A stretch of DNA of 47,470 nt from Euryarchaeota archaeon UBA125 (GTDB lineage Archaea; Thermoplasmatota; Poseidoniia; Poseidoniales; Thalassarchaeaceae). The position numbers and the translations under genes are program-made. The stretch is from contig DAPV01000041.1 in the NCBI GenBank assembly GCA_002502625.1, positions 1 through 47,470 on the forward strand, given 5' to 3'. Below the pieces are notes generated by a model, which had not been told where the DNA came from, made no database searches, and saw nothing but the letters and a program-made list of their open reading frames with translations. Positions 17,399 through 24,376 of the stretch are shown piece by piece; the first letter of the stretch is position 1, and every line of letters starts with the position of its first letter.

Positions 17399-18904
17399 TT
17401 AGAAAGAGAAGTCTGAGAACTCTTCATCATCAGAAAGACTTGGCCCTTCTCTAGTTTCATATCGGGCCCCTGTCTCTTCAGGAACTTCTTCCTCTACTTC
17501 TTCGGGCACTACTTCCTTTTTTACTACACGTTTTCTTCTGGATACAGGTGGAGATTTTCGCTCTATTATTTCTTCATTAACATCATTTTCTGTTGTAGAA
17601 ATATTTGCCATAGTCCTTTTTCCACTTGATGAGACAGAACTTGATCCCGAACTAGTGACACCTCCTCCTATTCTTCTTGAAGAAGGGCCCGAAGATACAG
17701 TTTCTTCTTTTGCCATAGCATTTTCCATTACGGACTTGAATTTTTCATCCATCTCTGCGGATTCTTCAGTTTGAATTACACCTCTTCCTGTAGTTTTACC
17801 AAGAGAAGCTGTGGCTTCTAATCCATCAGGAGCGCTCTCTAGAGTGCCAGATACATCGAATTCCTTGATTTCCATTTTCTTTGTTGCAGTATCGTCTACA
17901 ACCTCAATGTTTGAAGAACTACTGCTCTGTTCTAATTTTTCAACATCTCGTCGATGTTGTTTTAGTTCTTTATCAACTCCACCAGCTGCTCGAATTTGTT
18001 TTTCAGACATTAGTACAGATGCAGTTTGATTTGCCTTCTTTCTAATTTGAATTGTACTGTAAGTAAAGGCTCCAAATGCCCCTGCTGCGCCGCCGGTTAT
18101 TACCAATAGAAGATACATGGATCCACCCAATAATGGAATAGATCCAACAGAGTATTCTTGACTAGCAGATGCTTCATTTCCAGCAATCGTCATTGAAGTA
18201 ACAGCGAAATATGCTCCAAAACTTTCTCTAAATGCTACATTACAATCGGATACCGATAACTCTGTAGGGATACGAATATTCTTTTGATCATGTAAGAAAT
18301 ATCCTTCAATTGATATTGGTCTATTCCAATCTAGTAGTCCAATCATTCCATCTGCAATATTTTCACTTGCAGGAATAACTCCAATTACAGCCCAGCCTCT
18401 TTTTGTTTGAATATCTTCGAATTCAGATCCAAATTGCCCTTCAGCCATTAAAGGATCATCCCATTCCTTCATCAATGGTATGTCTTCTTGAGGGTCTAAT
18501 TCATGTGGTTTTAAATTACGAGCCTCTTCAATAGACATCATATTCACTGCGATTGAATATACTGCGGGACCATCATGATCTGGAAATGCTTTACCGTTAG
18601 CTAACCATCCTTCAATTCTAATTGGTGTTCCTCCATATTCATCTGCAACTACAGATTGTGAAGATTGAGCCATGGTGCCATTTTCTCCTTGACAACCTAC
18701 AGTCCCAATTCCAACAGATTCCAGATAACTTTCTTGGTATACCGACATTCGATCATCAATCACAATCTCAGTATTATTTTCATTTAGAACAGCGGAATAC
18801 TCTCCTACATCACTGCCCCAATTTATTGGTGAACTACTCAAACATCCAGCCATTGGAAGAAGCAGGATTGCCAGCAACGGTAGTATGACGCTCCTTCGAG
18901 GCAT
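17399..18904 (-). CDS. Lipoprotein with transmembrane segment and long cytosolic tail
   Basis: A 501-residue protein of unknown function. The N-terminus is a lipoprotein signal with a lipobox (LLLPMAGC, Cys21). An extracytoplasmic domain of about 240 residues with two further cysteines follows (VGCQGENG, DCNVAF). Then comes one membrane segment (MYLLLVITGGAAGAFGAFTY) and a basic stop-transfer QIRKKAN. The last 210 residues are cytosolic, partly coiled-coil (KQHRRDVEKLEQSSSS), with a Ser/Gly-rich stretch (SSGSSSVSSSGKR) and an acidic end (EEVEEEVPEE). Archaeal lipid-modified cysteines are known, but modification here is inferred. The gene lies between the convergent kinase gene and tRNA-Ser. 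Confidence 0.72.
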   Translation of the reverse strand: MPRRSVILPLLAILLLPMAGCLSSSPINWGSDVGEYSAVLNENNTEIVIDDRMSVYQESYLESVGIGTVGCQGENGTMAQSSQSVVADEYGGTPIRIEGWLANGKAFPDHDGPAVYSIAVNMMSIEEARNLKPHELDPQEDIPLMKEWDDPLMAEGQFGSEFEDIQTKRGWAVIGVIPASENIADGMIGLLDWNRPISIEGYFLHDQKNIRIPTELSVSDCNVAFRESFGAYFAVTSMTIAGNEASASQEYSVGSIPLLGGSMYLLLVITGGAAGAFGAFTYSTIQIRKKANQTASVLMSEKQIRAAGGVDKELKQHRRDVEKLEQSSSSSNIEVVDDTATKKMEIKEFDVSGTLESAPDGLEATASLGKTTGRGVIQTEESAEMDEKFKSVMENAMAKEETVSSGPSSRRIGGGVTSSGSSSVSSSGKRTMANISTTENDVNEEIIERKSPPVSRRKRVVKKEVVPEEVEEEVPEETGARYETREGPSLSDDEEFSDFSF

Positions 18905-18954
18905 GACCTCCGAGCAACATTGTTGTTCAATACCTTTCCGTGTTATTTAGGTGG

Positions 18955-19037
18955 CGCTGACGGAGAGATTTGAACTCCCGAGTCCGAGGGACACTGGATT
19001 TCAAATCCAGCGCAATACCAGGCTATGCGACGTCAGC
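18955..19037 (-). tRNA. tRNA-Ser (anticodon TGA)
   Basis: On the minus strand GCTGACG pairs with CGTCAGC as the acceptor stem. The anticodon stem CTGGA/TCCAG encloses TTTGAAA (anticodon TGA). A long variable arm (about TGTCCCTCGGACTCGG) is typical of class II tRNA-Ser, and the T-loop contains GTTCAAATC. The discriminator is G, as required for Ser. It is followed by CCA at 18952-18954, so the 3' CCA appears to be encoded, unlike the tRNA-Arg in this window. Confidence 0.93.
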
Positions 19038-19081
19038 AATACTCCGACGAGAGGCTAGGTAGATTTCACCGTTTGTACTAA

Positions 19082-19411
19082 TTAGAGCCAACTAGGGGGT
19101 CTACACCATGCAGGCAACTCAGTTGGAGCCCCTGGACTTGTCAATCCGATGAAGAATACCATTACAATGATGAAGAATGCGGGGAAAAGAGCAGTCATGG
19201 TCAATATCTTTGAGTCAGCATCACCATAAAGATGCATAAAAATTGCAGCAATCATAATGAATTTGGGAATTGCAATTCCAATAAGTATACTCATTGTGAT
19301 TGCCTTTGAAATTTCTACTCCAACTGCAATTACTTCAATAGCAGTCAATATCATCAGTCCCCAGAAATTCATCCAATATGGGTCGCGTCCGAGAATTGTA
19401 TATCCTGCCAT
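19082..19411 (-). CDS. coxD: Cytochrome c oxidase subunit IV (small subunit)
   Basis: A 109-residue protein with three hydrophobic segments (NFWGLMILTAIEVIAVGVEI, AITMSILIGIAIPKFIMIAA, and LTMTALFPAFFIIVMVFFIG). It follows subunit III, in the usual position of prokaryotic subunit IV. That subunit is a non-catalytic membrane component that stabilises the heme-copper oxidase. MHLYGD after the second segment matches the family's common MH-F-K/G-D loop. The ribosome-binding site GGTGAT lies just before ATG 19411. It is the last gene of the cox operon; tRNA-Ser lies just downstream on the same strand. Confidence 0.8.
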   Translation of the reverse strand: MAGYTILGRDPYWMNFWGLMILTAIEVIAVGVEISKAITMSILIGIAIPKFIMIAAIFMHLYGDADSKILTMTALFPAFFIIVMVFFIGLTSPGAPTELPAWCRPPSWL

Positions 19412-19421
19412 TTTATCACCA

Positions 19422-20570
19422 TTAGAATAGATAGAAGAATGGGAAAACTAGTACCCAAACTAGATCAACGAAGTGCCAGTATAGGCCGAAGTATTCGATT
19501 GAGACTGCGTTTGAAGGGCCGTAACCTCCTCTAAGTGCCTTGAAAGTCATGTAAGATAGACCTACCATACCTGCGAAGACGTGCACACCGTGCGTTCCTG
19601 TTGTTACATAGAACGTGGAAGCACTGACACGGATATCTGCCATCATTACTCCACCAGGGTGAGTACCTGCATCCATCATCATGGCCAGTGCGCTATCTGC
19701 TGGGATATGGAAATACTTGGAGGTAGGATCAGCATCATAGTGGACATTTGTGTATGCAGCAGCGTGTATTGTGTATCCTTCAGAATACAGTGATTTGATA
19801 CTATCATAACCGTGGTTAAGTTCTGTTAGAGGACCTGGAGTAGGGAAACCTATGAACCATTCAATCAACTTTAGAGTTAGGAATAAGGTAGCGAGGAATA
19901 ACGTAGAACCGAGGAAAACACCAACTTTACGGCTACGGTGAGCATCAACATCTGATTTATCGATATTGTATTTCTTTGCATATTTCTTATTACTCATCTT
20001 CGCCGTCTTGAGAGCAAGTACAATTGTGAAAGAAGAAATGATAAGAGCGAAGGTGTTGACTGCTCCTGGTGCTAGGTGGAACCAACTACTTGCAATTAGA
20101 TGAGCTGCTGGTTCAAAGCAGGTAACAGTTGTTCCTTCGACCCATTCACCGGAAAGGAATAGCTCTTCGCAGTTTTGGATACCTAATCTATATCGGATGT
20201 AGGTGCTAAATAGACTGGTAAATACCATCATCTCAGACATAAGGAAAATCCACATAGCAACCTTACGTAAGTCGATATTACGGAACGGTGCTCCAACTCC
20301 TTTAGGTTCGTAAACACCATCGAAAGACATATCTTGACGCCACCAAATCATCAGACCTAATGTAATAATGATGAAACCGAGCATTACTCCTGCCATAGAA
20401 CTAATATCGACTAATTCTCCCATTACGAAGATATTAGCAAATGTGTACAGGAATACTCCGAATCCAATACTCATTACTAATGGAGCAAATGAATTGTGAG
20501 GTGCTCCATGACTCCAGTCGTGAGGGCCCCAAGGCTCTATGTGATGTTCGTAATCATGATCTCCGCTCAA
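19422..20570 (-). CDS. coxC: Cytochrome c oxidase subunit III
   Basis: A 382-residue subunit III with about seven membrane segments and the family signatures KVAMWIFLMSEMMVFTSLF, TGTHGVHVFAG and YWHFVDLVWVLVFPFFY. It assists proton uptake and stabilises the core of aa3-type oxidase in the membrane. It has an N-terminal His-rich start (DHDYEHHIEPWGPHDWSHG) and an inserted extracytoplasmic loop of about 60 residues between the later helices, making it longer than the usual 260-290. The start is TTG at 20570, preceded by a strong GGAGGTGA ribosome-binding site. It overlaps the coxA stop by four bases (TTGA), so translation is coupled. Confidence 0.93.
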   Translation of the reverse strand: MSGDHDYEHHIEPWGPHDWSHGAPHNSFAPLVMSIGFGVFLYTFANIFVMGELVDISSMAGVMLGFIIITLGLMIWWRQDMSFDGVYEPKGVGAPFRNIDLRKVAMWIFLMSEMMVFTSLFSTYIRYRLGIQNCEELFLSGEWVEGTTVTCFEPAAHLIASSWFHLAPGAVNTFALIISSFTIVLALKTAKMSNKKYAKKYNIDKSDVDAHRSRKVGVFLGSTLFLATLFLTLKLIEWFIGFPTPGPLTELNHGYDSIKSLYSEGYTIHAAAYTNVHYDADPTSKYFHIPADSALAMMMDAGTHPGGVMMADIRVSASTFYVTTGTHGVHVFAGMVGLSYMTFKALRGGYGPSNAVSIEYFGLYWHFVDLVWVLVFPFFYLF

Positions 20571-22957
20571 TGACTCACCTCCGAATCGTCTTCAGGAACC
20601 ATCAATCCAGTAAACCATTGTGCAAATTTACCTGGTTCCTCTTCATGATATTCATTTGCATCGTGTAGAACTGGTAGATTGTGTGGATCAAACGAAGGAG
20701 TTGGAGGAGGAGAAGTACACATCCATTCAAACGACCATCCACCCCAAGGATCTGCTGGAGCCTTTTTGCCTGAAACAATTGTCTTAATCATATTTCCAAT
20801 CAAAATGAAGTTCGAGAAAAAGAATAAGAACGCACTGACGGATATGAATAAGTTCCATGATGCCATTTCTGCTGGAATATTGGTGTACTCGTCTACACTA
20901 ACAAACCAGGTATGATGTCTTCGTGCCATTCCCATCACTCCAAGTTTGTGCATTGGCCAGAAGATTCCGTTAAATGAAATAAATGCAGTAAGGAAGTGAA
21001 GCAATCCCCAATTTTCATCCATCATTTTTCCAGACATTTTCGGGAACCAGTAGTATATTCCTGCGAACATACCGAAGACAGTTCCGCCAACGAACACATA
21101 GTGGAAGTGAGCTACAACGAAATATGTCTCATGAAGATGTGTATCCATAGCTAATGATGGGAAGAACATTCCACTAATCCCTCCTAAAGTGAAAGTAACT
21201 AAGAATCCTAAAGCCCACAGTGTGTGAGTTCTGTAGATAAGAGACCCTTTGTGCATTGTTTTCAGCCAATTGAATATTTTAATTCCAGTCGGAACAGCTA
21301 CCAACATTGTTGTTAACATAGTTACGAACCTTAGTGTAGGCGACATTCCAGATGTAAACATATGATGTCCATAGACAATGAATGCAACAATTCCGATGCC
21401 TGCCATAGCATACACCATTGAACGGTATCCAAATACAGAACGCCTAGCAGATGTGGCTATTACTTCTGAAATAATTCCAAATGCAGGTACAATTACTACG
21501 TATACTTCAGGATGCCCAAAGTACCAGAATAAATGACTCCAAAGTAAAGGGTCACCTCCTGAAGCGACATGATAGAAAGCAGTTCCAATAGTACGATCGA
21601 GGTATACTTGAATCAGTCCAACTCCCCAAGCAGGAATTGAAATGAATAGCATTAGATTTGCTACAAAAATGGACCAAGTGAATAACGGCATTTGCATCCA
21701 GCCCATGGTAGGCGCTCTCATTGCACAGATTGTAGTGAGGAAATTAATCCCAGTTAAAGTAGACGAAGCTACTAACATTATTTGCCCAGCAACCCACATT
21801 GTAGTGCCTGAATGTGCAGTCTCTGAAACAATATATGGGGCATATCCTGTCCATCCAGTATCAGCAGCAGCACCACTAAAAATTCCTGTAAAGATGAGCA
21901 AAGCTCCTACTGGCTGGAGCCAAAATGACATTGCATTTATTCTTGGAAGAGCAAGATCAGCAGCGCCTATTTGGAGTGGAATTAGCCAATTTGCAAACCC
22001 ATTAATCAATGGCATAGCCGCAAGGAAAATCATTACTGTTCCATGCATGGTAAAGAATTGATTGTATTGATCTTGAGTGAGGAAATCATTCCCAGGGACT
22101 GCGAGTTGTACACGAATTAACATTGCCATGATTCCTCCAACTCCTAAGAAGAAGAAACCAGCAAGGAAGTAAAGCGTTCCAACCTTCTTGTGATCAGTAC
22201 TAGTCAACCATTCAGTAATCCATGGCGCGAATGCTTCCCAACTAAATCCATCAGGATTTGCTCGGTAAAATGTGTATAGAATTACGATACCTAGTAAGAG
22301 TCCTGAAACGATAATCAATGTTGCAAGTACAACAAACGGATCGGCTGGCTCAAGAGGTTCTGCTGCAACACCCGACGATGGTCCAGAAACCGATACTGAC
22401 ATTGTGTTCCATTTATCGTCAGCTGAGGCAACCCCATCTCCATTCACAGAATTGACAGCTAGGTTAAACGTAGTAGAACCACTTTCAGGAGATGTCCAAT
22501 TGACAGTCCAGGATGTGAAATCATTACCACTTGTTATTGGTGTACCGCCCGCTGCTACAGCATCATCCACTCCATCGTTATTAGCGTCATCATCAATTCC
22601 ATTGTGTACTGCTTCACCATTTTCGACTCTTACCCATTCATCGATTGCTTCAAGAGTTCCTGAAGAAGCAGCAAGATTGAATCCTCCTAGATTCATAGGA
22701 TTTGCATCGGTTCCAGAAGGTCCTCCTGTGAAAGAGACAGTGAGAGTGTAAGTTGTACTGGCTGTAAATGTATCAGGAAGACCAGTAATTGAGGGAGTAA
22801 CTCCTGAATCTGGAATAGCTCCATGGCAAATACATCCCTTCTCAGATTGCCCACCAATTCCTGAAGGAAGAGAATCAGCTTCAGGAGCGAGGTTTAATGC
22901 TAGTCCGACAATAACTAAAATTGCAAAAGTCTGAATAAATGATCTTCTTTTCATCAT
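20567..22957 (-). CDS. coxA: Cytochrome c oxidase subunit I with N-terminal exported CxCH domain
   Basis: A 796-residue protein about 200 residues longer than usual. Residues 1-29 are a signal peptide. About residues 30-195 form an extracytoplasmic beta domain with GCICHG (Cys42, Cys44, His45) and an Asp-rich loop NGIDDDANNDGVDDA, resembling Reeler/choice-of-anchor-type domains. One extra membrane segment precedes the catalytic core. The core binds heme a, heme a3 and CuB and reduces oxygen: MHGTVMIFL (about 300), GHPEVYVVIVPAFGIIS (about 480, with the CuB His, cross-linked Tyr and proton-channel Glu of A1 type), YGHHMFTSG (about 533) and HFHYVFVGG (about 620). GAGGTGAT precedes ATG 22957. 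It is co-transcribed with coxB and coxC. Confidence 0.93.
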   Translation of the reverse strand: MMKRRSFIQTFAILVIVGLALNLAPEADSLPSGIGGQSEKGCICHGAIPDSGVTPSITGLPDTFTASTTYTLTVSFTGGPSGTDANPMNLGGFNLAASSGTLEAIDEWVRVENGEAVHNGIDDDANNDGVDDAVAAGGTPITSGNDFTSWTVNWTSPESGSTTFNLAVNSVNGDGVASADDKWNTMSVSVSGPSSGVAAEPLEPADPFVVLATLIIVSGLLLGIVILYTFYRANPDGFSWEAFAPWITEWLTSTDHKKVGTLYFLAGFFFLGVGGIMAMLIRVQLAVPGNDFLTQDQYNQFFTMHGTVMIFLAAMPLINGFANWLIPLQIGAADLALPRINAMSFWLQPVGALLIFTGIFSGAAADTGWTGYAPYIVSETAHSGTTMWVAGQIMLVASSTLTGINFLTTICAMRAPTMGWMQMPLFTWSIFVANLMLFISIPAWGVGLIQVYLDRTIGTAFYHVASGGDPLLWSHLFWYFGHPEVYVVIVPAFGIISEVIATSARRSVFGYRSMVYAMAGIGIVAFIVYGHHMFTSGMSPTLRFVTMLTTMLVAVPTGIKIFNWLKTMHKGSLIYRTHTLWALGFLVTFTLGGISGMFFPSLAMDTHLHETYFVVAHFHYVFVGGTVFGMFAGIYYWFPKMSGKMMDENWGLLHFLTAFISFNGIFWPMHKLGVMGMARRHHTWFVSVDEYTNIPAEMASWNLFISVSAFLFFFSNFILIGNMIKTIVSGKKAPADPWGGWSFEWMCTSPPPTPSFDPHNLPVLHDANEYHEEEPGKFAQWFTGLMVPEDDSEVSH

Positions 22958-22973
22958 TTTATCACCTCAATTT

Positions 22974-23783
22974 TCAATTATTATGTACATTAACAATAGC
23001 GGCCATGTAAGCGTGATCGTCTCCACAATATTCAGTACATAGAAGAAGAGTAGATTCTCCTTCATCTCCCCCACAGTTTGCAGTTTCACAAGTTGGAGCA
23101 ATCCATAATGCGGAATGTAATCCCGGCACTGCATCTTCTTTAACACCAAATTTCACGAACCAAGGTGCATGGGTGACATCCTCAGAACTCAAGTTTGCGT
23201 AGAAGTATTCTCCTTGTTTTAATTTCAATACTGGAACCATAGTACCATTTAGATCTTGATATTCAGAAGAATCACAAATATCAGCATCTAAACCATTACA
23301 ATCAAAACTCCAAAACCACTGTTGAGCAGTGATTCCTATTGTATGGTAGCATTTGTTAGGGTCATGCCCCTCTGTTCCACATTCTAGACCATACATACTG
23401 TCAGGGTCATCTGGACTTGCCCAAACTTCATTGATAGGTCCCCAAGAGTAGTATGTAAGCCATACAATTAGGATAAATGGTACGATGGTCCAAGCAAGTT
23501 CTAACTTGAGGTCATCATTGTGTTTTGGAAACACTCCTACTTCGATTCCATCGATATCTTCCCAGTCATCATCCACATCTTTAGAACGGTAAACAAGAGA
23601 ATGGTGTGCAAGCCAAAGAAAGGTGAACCCGCCAACGATTGCAGACCACATCTCGTAGTGGTTCCAAAGCCCATCAAAAGTCGCACTGGCTATACTCATT
23701 GTTAGCCCCCGACCCCTTCGTTCATACTCCTGTTGATAAGCATTCGTAGTTGACGTAGAAGAATCACTTAACTGAGAGATCAT
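22974..23783 (-). CDS. coxB: Cytochrome c oxidase subunit II (CuA)
   Basis: A subunit II of up to 269 residues. Two membrane segments (MWSAIVGGFTFLWLAHHSLV and LAWTIVPFILIVWLTYYSW) are followed by QQWFWSF (electron-entry aromatic patch) and the CuA domain. The copper ligands are THAPWFVKFGVKEDAVPG (first His) and CTEYCGDDHAYM (both Cys, Glu, His, Met), so the site is complete and accepts electrons from a soluble donor. Two extra Cys (CETANC) just before the second ligand block and pairs in ECGTEGHDPNKC may form disulfides. ATG 23783 is used, but ATG 23699 after a G-rich stretch is a realistic alternative that removes 28 polar residues. It is the first gene of the cox operon. Confidence 0.92.
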   Translation of the reverse strand: MISQLSDSSTSTTNAYQQEYERRGRGLTMSIASATFDGLWNHYEMWSAIVGGFTFLWLAHHSLVYRSKDVDDDWEDIDGIEVGVFPKHNDDLKLELAWTIVPFILIVWLTYYSWGPINEVWASPDDPDSMYGLECGTEGHDPNKCYHTIGITAQQWFWSFDCNGLDADICDSSEYQDLNGTMVPVLKLKQGEYFYANLSSEDVTHAPWFVKFGVKEDAVPGLHSALWIAPTCETANCGGDEGESTLLLCTEYCGDDHAYMAAIVNVHNN

Positions 23784-23872
23784 AATTCTAGATGATAGAA
23801 TTTCATTTAGAGAAATTAAATTGAGTTTTATTGATGAACCTCCACTTTTTACATAATATTCGGTGAGTTCTG
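23784..23872. promoter_or_regulatory. Divergent promoter region, cox operon / Toprim gene
   Basis: An 89-base AT-rich gap between two outward-facing genes. For the plus-strand Toprim gene, TTTTTACATAATATT at about 23846-23860 is a TATA-like element close to ATG 23873. On the minus strand TTTAATTT at about 23817-23824 could serve the cox operon. Assignments rest on base composition and position only. Confidence 0.3.
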
Positions 23873-24376
23873 ATGCCCCCTAGATTCGAACGTCGAATCA
23901 AAATCATTTCTCCTGATTCTCTTTTCCACTTAGCAAGGGCTCTTGCTAAAGCTAGATTTCGAAATAGACATCCTGTACAAGGAGGTTCAGGGTGCCCAGT
24001 AATCGTCGAAGGTAGAAGAGATATGGAGACATTGCGTTCACTAGGATTTGAAGGGCCGATAGAATTGGCGAATAGAGGATGGGGGCAAAGTAGACTAATT
24101 GCACATTTACATGATTCATATGGTCGAAAGAATACAGTTGATGGAGGTCCAGCCTTGATATTAATGATGGATTGGGATCGAACTGGTATGCGCCTTCATG
24201 AGAATTTACTTGGTAGAATGAGAAGTTTAGATATGTGGATTGATGAATCTACAAGAAAGACATTGATGCGTACTGTGCCATTGAAAGCACCTACAATAGA
24301 GGGCATGAAGAACTTAGTCGATGATCTAATTCCTCTAATTAATTTAGAAGATCCTCCCCCTGATATTGTATTTTGA
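23873..24376 (+). CDS. Small Toprim-domain protein
   Basis: A 167-residue protein built around a Toprim fold. CPVIVEGRRDMETLRSLGF carries the catalytic Glu after a beta strand, and ALILMMDWDRTGMRL carries the DxD metal-binding pair (D-W-D). This pattern matches the small archaeal Toprim proteins related to RNase M5 and small primase-like proteins (UPF0292/COG1658). The reaction is not known: nucleic-acid nicking, cleavage or synthesis are possible. The N-terminus is basic and helical (FERRIKIISPD, LAKARFRNRH), suitable for nucleic-acid binding. ATG 23873 follows a TATA-like element closely, so the message may be nearly leaderless. Its stop directly abuts that of the convergent SNF2 helicase. 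Confidence 0.75.
   Translation: MPPRFERRIKIISPDSLFHLARALAKARFRNRHPVQGGSGCPVIVEGRRDMETLRSLGFEGPIELANRGWGQSRLIAHLHDSYGRKNTVDGGPALILMMDWDRTGMRLHENLLGRMRSLDMWIDESTRKTLMRTVPLKAPTIEGMKNLVDDLIPLINLEDPPPDIVF

Noticed and set aside
21642..22751. Plus-strand open frames opposite coxA
   Set aside because: Antisense to well-conserved cytochrome oxidase subunit I; composition reflects the opposite strand.
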